Source of the DNA: Cyclobacteriaceae bacterium
GTDB lineage: Bacteria; Bacteroidota; Bacteroidia; Cytophagales; Cyclobacteriaceae
DNA length: 39,403 nucleotides
Direction: 5' to 3'
NCBI GenBank assembly: GCA_025350305.1
Contig: JANXYC010000024.1
Location: 1 to 39,403, forward strand
The position numbers were made by a program, and so were the translations under genes. This document shows positions 1 through 8,315 of the stretch, one piece after another. The notes under the pieces were generated by a model. The model was not told the DNA's origin, did not search any database, and was given only the letters and a program-made list of their open reading frames with translations. Within the stretch, counting starts at the first letter, position 1; the number at the start of each line of letters is the position of its first letter.

Positions 1-36
1 AGTACAGTTATAGCATGGTCAGCACCTAAAGACTGA
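1..36 (+). CDS. Possible 3' end of a gene entering from the left edge
   Basis: The first frame is open from base 1 and ends in TGA at 34-36, encoding the tail STVIAWSAPKD. Nothing can be said of function from eleven residues. The stop codon coincides with the TGAA duplication that flanks the first MITE copy, the same arrangement seen after the O-methyltransferase gene at 17362. This placement is the main reason to take it seriously; it could also be chance. Confidence 0.3.
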   Translation, partial: STVIAWSAPKD

Positions 37-37
37 A

Positions 38-125
38 GGGCATCTCTAAAAACCTTGCCTTTTATGGCCTCAACCCGTCACCCTTCTCCGGAAGAGAAGG
101 GTACAAGGAGTTTTTAGAGACGCCC
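38..125 (+). mobile_element. MITE copy 1 (88 bp), TGAA target duplication
   Basis: The element begins GGGCATCTCTAAAAAC and ends GTTTTTAGAGACGCCC, so its ends are inverted repeats with a single mismatch. An internal hairpin is formed by CCCTTCTC and GAGAAGGG. TGAA lies directly on both sides (34-37 and 126-129), as expected of a 4-bp target-site duplication. The 88 bases are identical to copy 2 at 23589-23676. The element is non-coding. It sits between a possible plus-strand gene end and the convergent aminotransferase, so it could also act as a two-way terminator. Confidence 0.8.
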
Positions 126-203
126 TGAATTTAATTTCAGAGTACTTTTCATTAGCCTGGGGTAATCGGCAATCCTTGACTGTAAAGTTTCTAAGAGATC
201 GGT

Positions 204-1259
204 TTACCGGTAAGCCTGCAGCACACTCATAAGCCTTGTGATTTCCTTCTTTTTTATGGCTGGGAAATTTGCAATACGGAACGTTTCTTTCCTTAGGCTT
301 CCATACCCCTCACCCAGCAGCATTCCATTTTTTCGAGCCACAGCTTTTATAACTTCTATTAATCTGGTGCTGCCCTTGAGAGCAAGCACGGTTTTGGAGC
401 GAACCTGCGGATTAGCGATCAGGAGATGAAGATTCTTTGAGCCGTGGAAGAAACGGATCCACACTTTTTGTCTTCGGGTAATTTTTTGATCAACCTGAAC
501 AATTTTGTTCATACTTTTCAAGGCGCATTTTAATAAATAAATTCCCAGGACATTTGGCGTGTAAGATGTCTGCCACTTATCCATCATTTCTTTCATCAAC
601 GAAAGGCTGTTGTAATGATTCTTCTCGCCGATGACCTGCATCTGTAGTATAGCACGGGGAGAACACGCCATCACTGCCAGGCCTGCCGGCAGACCAAAAC
701 ATTTTTGAACAGAGGCAAACCATATGTCGGCCGATTGGAAGTTGAGAAATATACCGGCCATGGAAGAGGTCGCGTCCACCGCGAGCAACTGGTTGGGATT
801 GTTTTTTCTGACGGCAGCGATAATCTTGTTGCGGACCTCGGTCCCGTTGGAAGTTTCGTTTTGCGTGATACAAATGACATCACCTTCATTCAACGCCAAT
901 TCGCCTGGCGTGAGTTCTTTCTCAGGATCAAAAGGCATTGACTGTGTATCCGGCCTCAACCGTTGGGTATAGTCGAACCACTTTTCGCCAAAAGCGCCAT
1001 TGTACAGGTGAAAACTTTTTGTCTTGACGAGTGATTGTGCAATCACCTCCCAGCACTCGGTGGCAGAGGAGACAAAAAAGATCATGTACTCATTTGGAAT
1101 TTTAAGTTTCCGTTTGAGTAAGGCAATTGTTTTTTTTGAAAGGTCAACAAACTCCGGGCTTCGGTGATTCATGCTGAGAATGCCTTTCTTGTGCGCCGCC
1201 TTCACCCACTTGGGTACTTGATCATGCACGCGTGAAGGACCGGGATAGAAGGAAACCAT
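204..1259 (-). CDS. Class V-fold PLP-dependent aminotransferase (SerC-like)
   Basis: This 351-residue protein is a fold-type I aminotransferase of class V. The pyridoxal-phosphate lysine is most likely K186 in SVQKCFGLPAG, and D162 in VDATSSMAG is placed to contact the pyridine nitrogen. The N-terminus FYPGPSRV and the SSATECWE segment near residue 65 resemble phosphoserine and alanine-glyoxylate type transaminases. The length is close to SerC (about 360), but the substrate cannot be fixed from sequence, so a serine-pathway role is only a suggestion. Start is the first ATG of the frame. It is followed downstream on the same strand by MITE copy 1, and lies 35 bp after aroQ, so the two may be co-transcribed. 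Confidence 0.85.
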   Translation of the reverse strand: MVSFYPGPSRVHDQVPKWVKAAHKKGILSMNHRSPEFVDLSKKTIALLKRKLKIPNEYMIFFVSSATECWEVIAQSLVKTKSFHLYNGAFGEKWFDYTQRLRPDTQSMPFDPEKELTPGELALNEGDVICITQNETSNGTEVRNKIIAAVRKNNPNQLLAVDATSSMAGIFLNFQSADIWFASVQKCFGLPAGLAVMACSPRAILQMQVIGEKNHYNSLSLMKEMMDKWQTSYTPNVLGIYLLKCALKSMNKIVQVDQKITRRQKVWIRFFHGSKNLHLLIANPQVRSKTVLALKGSTRLIEVIKAVARKNGMLLGEGYGSLRKETFRIANFPAIKKKEITRLMSVLQAYR

Positions 1260-1294
1260 TGGAGAAAATTATGATTGACGAATTAGGAATGGGA

Positions 1295-1723
1295 TTATGA
1301 ATTGCCGCGGTTCATGAGATAAATCAAGGCGAGTGCATAGCTCTGCAAACCAAACCCGGTGATGAGACCGGCACACTTGGAGGTGATGAGGCTGTGATGC
1401 CGGAATTCTTCACGCGCGAAAACATTGGAGATATGGACCTCCACTACAGGGGAAGTAATGGCACCGATGGCATCGTGGATGGCCACTGACGTGTGCGTGT
1501 AGGCACCAGCATTCAAGATCACTCCATCAAATGAAAATCCCACATCCTGAAGCTTATCAACAATCTCACCTTCCACATTTGATTGGAAGTAATGCAACTC
1601 AATGGGTGCAAAACTCTGGGTGAGTGTTTGAAAAAAAGTTTCGAACGACTGATTTCCATATACCTCCGGTTCACGCTTGCCGAGGAGGTTCAGGTTAGGG
1701 CCATTGATGATTTGAATTCTCAT
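1295..1723 (-). CDS. aroQ: 3-dehydroquinate dehydratase, type II
   Basis: This is the type II dehydroquinase of the shikimate pathway, converting 3-dehydroquinate to 3-dehydroshikimate in the cytoplasm. At 142 residues it has the usual family length. The N-terminal signature NGPNLNLLGKREPEVYG holds the catalytic Y22 and R17. The motif LNAGAYTHTSVAIHDA (N71 onward) and VEVHISN (H97) supply the remaining active-site residues, and REEFRHHS is the conserved loop that follows. It is divergent from xerD across a 360-bp gap; aroQ and xerD are commonly neighbours in Bacteroidota. The type I (AroD) alternative is excluded by size and motifs. Confidence 0.97.
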   Translation of the reverse strand: MRIQIINGPNLNLLGKREPEVYGNQSFETFFQTLTQSFAPIELHYFQSNVEGEIVDKLQDVGFSFDGVILNAGAYTHTSVAIHDAIGAITSPVVEVHISNVFAREEFRHHSLITSKCAGLITGFGLQSYALALIYLMNRGNS

Positions 1724-1823
1724 GTGATCTTAATTTTTTTGCGATGTGGTGACCGACGAGGGGTTGTAAGGATTTGTTTATTATTCAAAAAACAATTGTA
1801 TTTTTTATCAAGCTAAGGATTGG

Positions 1824-2039
1824 TTAGTCCTACTTTGTCAAGTTAGGCAATCTATTGAATAGCATAAGGTTGCAGCCCGAAGAGCGAATCAGAAGTATAG
1901 TCACGAAGAACACAACGAACCACTGCGAGCACTACGAAATCGAGTTCCAACGGATCATTGGCTCTGTTTTGTTGTGCTCGTTGTGTCATCTTCGTGCTCG
2001 TTGTGACCCCAAAAATCTAAATATGACAAAGTAGGATTA
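1824..2039. repeat. Inverted-repeat element with 16-17-bp terminal repeats (MITE-like)
   Basis: The left end TTAGTCCTACTTTGTCA (1824-1840) is matched in inverse by TGACAAAGTAGGATTA (2024-2039) with one mismatch. Inside, a second imperfect inverted repeat runs from about 1898 (GTCACGAAGAACACAACG) to about 2006 (ending GCTCGTTGTGAC), so the whole 216 bp could fold into a long stem. There is no reading frame of note. No clear target duplication was found. It fills most of the gap between aroQ and xerD; the rest (1724-1823) is A+T-rich upstream DNA of aroQ with no recognised promoter box. Confidence 0.6.
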
Positions 2040-2083
2040 GCGATCTTTACAAATGTCGTTAAATTAACAGGCTATCAAAAAGT

Positions 2084-2992
2084 ATGGCAGGAAATTCATG
2101 GGTCTTGTACGGTAAAGAATTCGGCAACTATCTCAAATTGGAGAGGTCGCTCTCCCAGAATTCCATCGATGCCTATTTGCACGATGTGGCCCTGCTTGAA
2201 CAGTATGTGGAGGTTTCAAAACTTAACCTGTCGCCGCTCGCGATTTCAACCAAACATCTCCGGAGTTTTCTCCAGCATATTAATGAACTGGGGATGAGCG
2301 CTCATAGTCAGGCCCGGATACTGTCAGGTATTAAAGCATTTTACAAGTATCTCTTATTTGAAGAACTGGTGGAAAAGGATCCAACGGCACTAATTGAAGG
2401 CCCCCGGTTGGGCCGCAAACTTCCAGACACGCTGGGCTATTCAGAAATAGTCAGGCTCCTCGAGGCCATCGATCTCTCCTCACCGGAGGGAGGTCGCAAT
2501 CGCGCCATGCTGGAAGTACTTTATAGCTCAGGCCTTCGCGTTTCTGAGCTGGTGGAATTAAAGAGGGCCAATGTCTATTTCGACCTCGGCTTTTTACGGG
2601 TGATAGGAAAAGGAAACAAGGAACGACTGGTGCCCATCGGAAGAGATGCGATGAAGTATTTGAAAATCTACCTGGAGGAAATCCGCGTCCACAAAAGCGT
2701 ACAAAAAGGTTTTGAAAGTCACGTTTTTCTCAACCGCGCGGGAAGAAAGATATCGCGGGTCTCCATCTTCCTGATCGTCAAATCCACGGCTGCCAAAATT
2801 GGTTTGAAAAAATCAATTAGCCCACACACATTCCGACACTCCTTCGCTACTCACTTAATTGAAGGTGGGGCCGATCTGCGTGCTGTTCAAGAAATGTTGG
2901 GCCATGAATCCATTACCACTACAGAAATCTATACCCATCTCGACCGCGATTATCTCAAACAAGTCATCAAAGAATTACATCCTAGGGGTTGA
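2084..2992 (+). CDS. xerD: Tyrosine recombinase XerD
   Basis: This 302-residue site-specific recombinase is expected to resolve chromosome dimers at dif together with a partner Xer protein and FtsK. The N-terminal SAM-like core-binding domain covers about residues 5-95 and the catalytic domain about 115-295. The full catalytic set is visible: R152 in SSGLRVSEL, K176 in GKGNKER, H248 and R251 in HTFRHSF, H274 in MLGHESI and Y283 in EIYTHLD. Length and N-terminus fit XerD rather than an integrase of a mobile element, and no element boundaries surround it. The ftsK gene needed to activate XerCD lies 5.3 kb downstream. A 32-bp palindrome follows the stop codon. Confidence 0.93.
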   Translation: MAGNSWVLYGKEFGNYLKLERSLSQNSIDAYLHDVALLEQYVEVSKLNLSPLAISTKHLRSFLQHINELGMSAHSQARILSGIKAFYKYLLFEELVEKDPTALIEGPRLGRKLPDTLGYSEIVRLLEAIDLSSPEGGRNRAMLEVLYSSGLRVSELVELKRANVYFDLGFLRVIGKGNKERLVPIGRDAMKYLKIYLEEIRVHKSVQKGFESHVFLNRAGRKISRVSIFLIVKSTAAKIGLKKSISPHTFRHSFATHLIEGGADLRAVQEMLGHESITTTEIYTHLDRDYLKQVIKELHPRG

Positions 2993-2998
2993 GTACTT

Positions 2999-3030
2999 GA
3001 ATTGTCACGGGTTTAAACCCGTGACAATTC
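2999..3030. repeat. Perfect 32-bp palindrome, copy 1; possible terminator
   Basis: The bases form an uninterrupted perfect palindrome with core CACGGGTTTAAACCCGTG and flanks GAATTGT/ACAATTC. It starts 6 bp after the xerD stop codon. Related copies lie at 11438-11470 and 20709-20738. There is no downstream T-run, so a role as a classical intrinsic terminator is uncertain. Confidence 0.75.
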
Positions 3031-3041
3031 AGCCGATTTCT

Positions 3042-3049
3042 TACCTTTG
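3042..3049 (+). promoter_or_regulatory. -7 promoter box TACCTTTG very close to a start codon
   Basis: TACCTTTG matches the Bacteroidota -7 consensus TAnnTTTG exactly. It ends 7 bp before the ATG of the DUF4136 gene, which would give an almost leaderless transcript. No TTTG box lies at the expected distance upstream, where the palindrome is instead. Confidence 0.4.
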
Positions 3050-3056
3050 AATCCTC

Positions 3057-3587
3057 ATGCGAAATATCCCGTTTTTACTTCTCATAAGCTTTTGTTCCCA
3101 GGCACAGGACATTAACGTTGAGTATGATAAGAGGCGCGATCTTTCCAGGTACAAAACCTTTTCCCTTGGCGGTGGAGAAGTCATCACCCCCAAAGACCAG
3201 CAACAGGGAAATGAAGCCTCTTTAAAAAATTGGGTGAGAAATTCCATTGCCGGGGAGCTGAAAGAAAAGGGATTGAAACAGGTTGATTCACTGGGGGACT
3301 TGGTTGCCTCCTATGTTATTGGCTCTAAGCAACAGAGTGACTTTGGGCAATTAGGCCCACTCGGAACCGTCCCCGGCAACACCAGTCAAAGTTGGTCACG
3401 TGACTACCGGATGGGAAGTCTGATCATCGATTTGAATGATCATAGCAACAATCTTATTTGGCGGGTAAATGCTACGACTACCTCGAGTATTTCAGATACA
3501 GAGGGTCTCATTGAGCAAGTAGTCTCCGCTGGTTTTAAAAAATTCTCCCTTAAGCCGAAGAAGCCGAAGAAGGCGAAAAAGAAATGA
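3057..3587 (+). CDS. DUF4136 family exported protein
   Basis: A 176-residue protein with a signal peptide (FLLLISFCSQA, probable cleavage after A16). The body, from VEYDKRRDLSRYKTFSLG through the segment ending GFKKFSLKPK, matches the DUF4136 pattern: an opening strand in which a Tyr-Lys-Thr-Phe motif follows a short basic run, and a final helix. DUF4136 proteins are exported and often lipoproteins; here C13 is not in a convincing lipobox, so periplasmic or outer-membrane periphery is more likely. The C-terminus is a lysine-rich tail (KPKKPKKAKKK). Function is unknown. It lies between xerD and pyrD without obvious functional link. Confidence 0.75.
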   Translation: MRNIPFLLLISFCSQAQDINVEYDKRRDLSRYKTFSLGGGEVITPKDQQQGNEASLKNWVRNSIAGELKEKGLKQVDSLGDLVASYVIGSKQQSDFGQLGPLGTVPGNTSQSWSRDYRMGSLIIDLNDHSNNLIWRVNATTTSSISDTEGLIEQVVSAGFKKFSLKPKKPKKAKKK

Positions 3588-3652
3588 CGAATCTAAGAAT
3601 AAACCGCAATGTATTAAGTTCGTCATTCGTCATTCATCATTCGTAATTTCCC
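3583..3652. repeat. 7-bp-periodic repeat and hairpin after the DUF4136 gene
   Basis: From 3618 to 3645 the sequence repeats with a period of seven bases around the unit ATTCGTC (four units). The ATTCGTCATT at 3625-3634 pairs exactly with AATGACGAAT at 3583-3592, which overlaps the stop codon of the preceding gene, giving a 10-bp stem. It may act as a terminator. Confidence 0.6.
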
Positions 3653-3661
3653 TATGTCTTC

Positions 3662-4699
3662 ATGTATAAACTTTTTATACGACCCATACTTTTCCTCATC
3701 AGTCCGGAAAACGTCCATCATTTCACATTTCGATTTCTGCAAATTATTTCTGTTGTACCGGGTGTTAAGCCGTTGCTACGCAGGCTGTTTTATTTTCAAC
3801 ATCCAACATTGGAGAGAAAAATACTTGGATTAACGTTCAGAAATCCAGTGGGCCTTGCCGCAGGCTTTGACAAAGACGCCAAGCTGATAGACGAACTGGC
3901 GTGTTTTGGTTTTGGATTTATCGAGATCGGCACCGTCACACCCCAACCGCAGTCTGGCAATGAAAAACCCCGCTTGTTCCGCCTCCCGCAGGACCACGCG
4001 CTTATCAATAGAATGGGTTTTAATAATGAAGGAGTGCTGGCTGCCGTGGCGCGGTTGAAGAAAAGGACGTCACACGTACTGGTGGGTGGCAACATTGGAA
4101 AGAATAAAACAACGGCCAACGAACAGGCGTCTGAAGATTATAACTATTGTTTCGAAGCACTTTATCCGTACGTTGATTATTTTGTTGTCAATGTGAGCTC
4201 ACCCAATACGCCTGGCCTTCGCGCATTGCAAGAGAAGGAGCCTCTTAAGAAATTATTAACGGATGTGAAAAGCTTAAATGCTGCCAAAGAGCAACCCAAG
4301 CCTATCCTTCTAAAAATAGCGCCTGATCTGTCTGTTGAGCAATTGGATGATGTTATACAAATTTTAAAGGAGACGGGCACGGATGGTATCATTGCTACGA
4401 ATACAACCCTTTCCCGTGAAGGACTCATCACGCATGATGATGATGTAAAAAAAATCGGCGCTGGTGGCCTGAGTGGAAAACCGTTGCGTGAAAAGGTGAC
4501 GAGCGTAATCCGCTATCTAAGAAGTCAGCTGGGCCCGGATTATCCTATTATTGGAGTAGGCGGCATTATTACCCCTGAAGATGCAGTAGAAATGATCAAG
4601 ACGGGCGCGAATTTAATTCAGATTTATACTGGATTTATATATGAAGGGCCTGGCTGTGTGGCGAGAATAAATAGAGTGTTGGCGAAGGTCTTGAAATAA
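3662..4699 (+). CDS. pyrD: Dihydroorotate dehydrogenase (quinone), class 2
   Basis: This 345-residue flavoenzyme oxidises dihydroorotate to orotate in pyrimidine synthesis, passing electrons to quinone at the inner membrane. The N-terminal roughly 45 residues form the amphipathic membrane-associating helices that define class 2. The barrel carries [35 protein letters not shown] (residues 177-185, with S180 the likely catalytic base), IATNTT, GAGGLSG and the FMN-phosphate loops IGVGGI and LIQIYTGF. Start is the ATG preceded by CCCTATGTCTTC. The later pathway enzyme gene pyrF is in the same window at 11491 but not in the same operon. Confidence 0.96.
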   Translation: MYKLFIRPILFLISPENVHHFTFRFLQIISVVPGVKPLLRRLFYFQHPTLERKILGLTFRNPVGLAAGFDKDAKLIDELACFGFGFIEIGTVTPQPQSGNEKPRLFRLPQDHALINRMGFNNEGVLAAVARLKKRTSHVLVGGNIGKNKTTANEQASEDYNYCFEALYPYVDYFVVNVSSPNTPGLRALQEKEPLKKLLTDVKSLNAAKEQPKPILLKIAPDLSVEQLDDVIQILKETGTDGIIATNTTLSREGLITHDDDVKKIGAGGLSGKPLREKVTSVIRYLRSQLGPDYPIIGVGGIITPEDAVEMIKTGANLIQIYTGFIYEGPGCVARINRVLAKVLK

Positions 4700-4721
4700 A
4701 GAATCAAATTTCTTCACGTTT

Positions 4722-4770
4722 GTAACCTTTGGTAAGTAACCTTTAGTTACGTACTTTTGGTTATTAACCT
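4722..4770. repeat. 7-bp-periodic repeat upstream of the P-loop ATPase gene
   Basis: These 49 bases divide into seven heptads, alternating versions of GTAACCT and TTGGTAA, so the true unit is about 14 bp. It lies directly between pyrD and the ATPase start codon and contains the predicted promoter of the latter. Similar heptad blocks occur at 3618, 15069, 20772 and 28092. Confidence 0.6.
4728..4759 (+). promoter_or_regulatory. Bacteroidota-type promoter TTTG-N20-TACTTTTG
   Basis: TTTG at 4728-4731 and TACTTTTG at 4752-4759 are separated by 20 bp, matching the Bacteroidota consensus (TTTG, 19-21 bp, TAnnTTTG). The predicted transcript would start near 4766, about 13 bases before the GTG start codon. 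The boxes lie inside the heptad repeat, so part of the match may come from repeat structure. Confidence 0.5.
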
Positions 4771-4778
4771 TTTTTTTT

Positions 4779-5921
4779 GTGGAAAAACGCTTTAAAAACC
4801 CATTTCCTGTCAACGGCTACCAGGGACAGGAGTGGTTTTGCAACCGTAAAAGCGAAACCAGCTCTATCATTAGTGCCCTGACGAATGGGAGAAATATCAC
4901 CCTTCATTCCCTGCGAAGGATGGGCAAAACTGACCTGATCCATCATGTATTTCACCAGTTGAATAAAAAAGGGTTCATTACTATTTATGTGGATGTTTTT
5001 GCCACCTCGAATCTAAAACACTTTACTGAAACCTTCGCTACAGCAATTGCCAGAGCCTATCCGGAAGAAAATACGATTGGAAAAACCATATGGAGTTTTA
5101 TTAAATTGCTTCGCCCGGTTATCTCTTATGATGACTTGTCGCAAAAACCGGAAATTACTTTTGGGCTTTCGCAGGAGGAGATCAAAAACCAAACCATCCA
5201 ACAGTTGCTCTCCATGCTGGAAAAACTACCAAAACCAGTCATCATCGCTTTTGATGAATTTCAGCAAATCACCCAGTACCCTGAGAAAAGATTGGAAGCC
5301 TGGTTACGATCCAGTATCCAATCTTTAAAAAATATCAATTTCATTTTTTCGGGTAGCCAGCAGCACCTGCTCGGCCAAATGTTCACTGAAACTTCACGCC
5401 CTTTTTTTGACTCTACCCAAATGCACAGCCTTACAAAAATCCAGGAGGAAGAATACAGCATATTTATCAAAGAAAAATTCTCAGACTCGGAAATGAAAAT
5501 CCAGGACAACGAAATCCAATTGATTCTGAAGTGGACAAGGTCTCACACCTTTTATGTGCAAATGGTCTGCAACAGATTAATCGCTTTAAATCCAAAAATT
5601 ATAAGTGAAGATGATGTGAAAAGCATTTTCACAGTTATCCTTCAGGAAAATGAGACCACCTACTTTAATTACAAAAACATTTTACCCGAAAACCAATGGC
5701 GATTGTTGAGTGCCATAGCCAAAGAAGGATCAGTTTCTTCTCCAACAGCGAATTCCTTCATCCATCAACACAGATTGGGAAGTTCATCCGCGGTTCTTAA
5801 ATCTGTTAAAGCCCTTCTTGATAAGGAATTTATTTACCAAGAAGTGTTTGACAACAAGAAAGTATTGACCGTTTATGATATCTTTTTTAGTCATTGGTTA
5901 GAGAAGCTAAAAATGAATTAA
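4779..5921 (+). CDS. P-loop AAA-type ATPase (COG1672/archaeal-ATPase family)
   Basis: A 380-residue predicted ATPase of unknown role. The N-terminus NPFPVNGYQGQEWFCNR and the Walker A variant SLRRMGKT (K50, T51) are typical of a family widespread in Bacteroidota. Walker B is VIIAFDE (D159, E160), followed by a sensor-like strand INFIFSGS. The C-terminal 90 residues (NQWRLLSAIAKEG onward) look like a winged helix. Start is GTG, with no ATG option nearer the conserved N-terminus, and no strong ribosome-binding site. It may bind DNA or a protein partner; no partner gene is adjacent. It converges on the S9 peptidase gene with only 11 bp between the stops. Confidence 0.8.
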   Translation: MEKRFKNPFPVNGYQGQEWFCNRKSETSSIISALTNGRNITLHSLRRMGKTDLIHHVFHQLNKKGFITIYVDVFATSNLKHFTETFATAIARAYPEENTIGKTIWSFIKLLRPVISYDDLSQKPEITFGLSQEEIKNQTIQQLLSMLEKLPKPVIIAFDEFQQITQYPEKRLEAWLRSSIQSLKNINFIFSGSQQHLLGQMFTETSRPFFDSTQMHSLTKIQEEEYSIFIKEKFSDSEMKIQDNEIQLILKWTRSHTFYVQMVCNRLIALNPKIISEDDVKSIFTVILQENETTYFNYKNILPENQWRLLSAIAKEGSVSSPTANSFIHQHRLGSSSAVLKSVKALLDKEFIYQEVFDNKKVLTVYDIFFSHWLEKLKMN

Positions 5922-5944
5922 GGACATCTACTTTATTCCTTAAT
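5917..5944. terminator. Possible shared hairpin between convergent genes
   Basis: ATTAAGGA (5917-5924) and TCCTTAAT (5937-5944) can pair as an 8-bp stem with a 12-base loop. The stem overlaps both stop codons of the convergent ATPase and peptidase genes, which are 11 bp apart. Stability is modest, so a terminator role is only likely. Confidence 0.35.
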
Positions 5945-8071
5945 CCCCACTAAATCCAGCATAAACGCCTGACGCCTCGCTTCATCCTTTATCGCTCGGA
6001 AACGACCAGAGGAACCTCCATGACCTGCATCCATGTTGGTATAAAGCAATAGAACATTATCGTCGGTTTTCATATCACGGAGTTTGGCCACCCACTTGGC
6101 CGGTTCCCAGTATTGCACCTGGCTATCGTGGAGGCCTGTAGTCACCAGCAGGTTGGGATAATTTTTCCTTTCTACCTGGTCGTACGGTGAGTAGGAGAGC
6201 ATGTATTCATACTGTTCCTGAATGTTTGGATTGCCCCACTCACGCCATTCAAACGTTGTCAGTGGAATGGTTTCGTCCATCATGGTGGAGATAACATCGA
6301 CAAAGGGTACACCTGCAATTATTCCCTTATATAATTCAGGACGCATGTTGGTAATGGCCCCCATCAATAAACCTCCCGCACTGCCGCCGTAGGCAAACAG
6401 TTTGTCTTTGGCAGAATACTTATTCGCGATCAGATATTCTGAACAATCGATAAAATCATTAAATGTATTTTTCTTCTTCATCATCTTTCCATCCGCATGC
6501 CACTGGCCACCCATTTCCTGACCGCCACGCACGTGTGCAATGGCGTAGACAAATCCGCGATCCAATAAACTTAAACGGTTGGAACTGAATGTTGCATACG
6601 TGCTGGAACCGTACGAACCATATGCATATTCGAGACAGGGATTGGTAGCATCTTTTTTGAATTTGTCTTTCCGGTACACTATAGACAACGGGATTTTAGC
6701 GCCATCGCGGGCTGTGGCCATGACCCGTTCTGTTTGATAGTTGGATGCATTGAATCCTCCTAAGACCTCCCGTTGCTTCAACAATTTTTTCTCGCGGGTT
6801 TCCATGTTGTAGTCGTAGGTAGAAGGAGGCGTGGTCATGGACTGGTAGTTGTAGCGGATCAAGGTGGTGTTAAGCTCAGGATTGTTGTCAATGCCCGCTA
6901 CATACGCCGGTTCACCAAAGTCGATAGTAGACTCAGACTTGTCCGACCATTTGATAAGCCGGATTTTAGTGAGCCCTTCGCTTTCATCTTCCGCGGCCAG
7001 GTAATTCTTAAACAATTCAAATCCGCGTAAGAAAATATTTTCCCGGTGAGGTATGATATCTTTCCAGTTTTCTTTTCCGGGCTTGGTCACGGGCGTCTCC
7101 ACCAGGCGGTAATTCTTTGCAGTTAAATTGGTGCGGATGTAAAATTTATCACCCGCATGGTCGACCCTATACTCGATATCATTTTGCAAGGGTTCTATCA
7201 TGGTGAGTTTGCTGTCAATGTTGTCGGCATCCAGGAACTGGGAGAAAGAGGCATCGGTGCGTCCGGAATTCACCAGAATGTATTTATGTGATTTGGTATT
7301 GTTCACATAACAGGAGAGTGTCTGATCTTTTTCTTCATAGATCAGTTTATCATTTGCCTTCGTGCCCAGGGTGTGGCGATGAACCTGGTTGGAGCGGAGA
7401 CTGGTGGGATCTTGCTTGCTGAAATAGATCGTCTGATTGTCATTCGCCCATGCCAGGTTGCCCGTGGTGTTGCCGATCTTGCCCGGCAACATTTGCCCGG
7501 TGGTCATGTTTTTAACTTTAATGGTGTAAAACCGGCGGCCGATGGTGTCAATGCAAAGCGCGACCAAATCATGTTTAGGACTGTGCTCAATAAAAAGGTT
7601 GAAATATTTTTGATTTTTTCCAAGCTCGTTTCCATTTGCGATGATTTCTTCGGCCGCTTCCAGGGATCCCTTCTTTCTGCAATAGATAGCATAGTCATAT
7701 CCTTCCTCAAAACGGGTATAGTAATAGTATTCTCCGTCTTTGTACGGAACTGATTCATCCTTCTCCTTAATACGTGACTTCATCTCCGTGTAGAGTTTTT
7801 CACGCAAAGCTTTCGTGTGGGCTGTCATCGTATCGAGGTACTTGTTCTCCGCCGTCAGGTAATTGATCACCGACGAATCTTCACGTTCCTTCAGCCAGTA
7901 GTAATCATCGATGCGTTTGTGACCATGCTTGGCTACTAATTCAAATGGCACCTTCCTGGCAACGGGAGGTTTTACATCCGGTCGTTTGGCGGTTTCTTTT
8001 CCAGGCGAACATGCTGCCAGAAGCGCGACCAAGCCTAAGAACAAATAGACTTTAAGGATGTTTTGGATCAT
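5933..8071 (-). CDS. Prolyl oligopeptidase family serine peptidase (S9A), lipoprotein
   Basis: A 712-residue oligopeptidase B-like enzyme, cleaving short peptides. The signal ends in the lipobox LLAAC (C21), so the mature protein is predicted to be a membrane-anchored lipoprotein in the periplasm or outer membrane. Residues about 45-430 form the seven-bladed propeller (DDYYWLKERED at its start). The C-terminal hydrolase domain carries S564 in YGGSAGGLLMG, D649 in TTGLHDSQVQYWEP and H684 in MDAGHGGSSGR, so the triad is complete. The HDSQVQYWEP motif favours oligopeptidase B over prolyl endopeptidase, but cleavage specificity cannot be assigned. No operon partners: neighbours are convergent (ATPase) and divergent (ftsK). 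Confidence 0.92.
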   Translation of the reverse strand: MIQNILKVYLFLGLVALLAACSPGKETAKRPDVKPPVARKVPFELVAKHGHKRIDDYYWLKEREDSSVINYLTAENKYLDTMTAHTKALREKLYTEMKSRIKEKDESVPYKDGEYYYYTRFEEGYDYAIYCRKKGSLEAAEEIIANGNELGKNQKYFNLFIEHSPKHDLVALCIDTIGRRFYTIKVKNMTTGQMLPGKIGNTTGNLAWANDNQTIYFSKQDPTSLRSNQVHRHTLGTKANDKLIYEEKDQTLSCYVNNTKSHKYILVNSGRTDASFSQFLDADNIDSKLTMIEPLQNDIEYRVDHAGDKFYIRTNLTAKNYRLVETPVTKPGKENWKDIIPHRENIFLRGFELFKNYLAAEDESEGLTKIRLIKWSDKSESTIDFGEPAYVAGIDNNPELNTTLIRYNYQSMTTPPSTYDYNMETREKKLLKQREVLGGFNASNYQTERVMATARDGAKIPLSIVYRKDKFKKDATNPCLEYAYGSYGSSTYATFSSNRLSLLDRGFVYAIAHVRGGQEMGGQWHADGKMMKKKNTFNDFIDCSEYLIANKYSAKDKLFAYGGSAGGLLMGAITNMRPELYKGIIAGVPFVDVISTMMDETIPLTTFEWREWGNPNIQEQYEYMLSYSPYDQVERKNYPNLLVTTGLHDSQVQYWEPAKWVAKLRDMKTDDNVLLLYTNMDAGHGGSSGRFRAIKDEARRQAFMLDLVGIKE

Positions 8072-8266
8072 ACTTTATGGATTTAAGCAGCGAATATTGG
8101 AAAAATACTTGCCGGTTGCAACAAACGTTTTTTAAAGATGAAGGACAATGCCGTATGATTAACGAAGATTGATGATAGAAATCTAACTCACCTGATTGTG
8201 GGTGCATTCATATTATCGCGGTCAACTATTTCATTTGGGCTAAGCCCTTTATGATAACAACCTAAT

Positions 8267-8299
8267 TTTAAGAACTTATGCAGTTTTTCTTTAGATTTG
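8267..8299 (+). promoter_or_regulatory. Probable ftsK promoter, TTTA-N21-TAGATTTG
   Basis: TAGATTTG at 8292-8299 matches TAnnTTTG exactly, and TTTA at 8267-8270 is one base off the upstream TTTG box with a 21-bp spacer. It ends 16 bp before the ftsK ATG. The rest of the 244-bp gap from 8072 holds nothing recognisable. Confidence 0.45.
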
Positions 8300-8315
8300 A
8301 ATACTTTTTAAACTG

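Noticed and set aside
2084-2992. Integrase of a genomic island
   Set aside because: Length, N-terminus and the aroQ neighbour fit housekeeping XerD; no attachment sites or island genes surround it.
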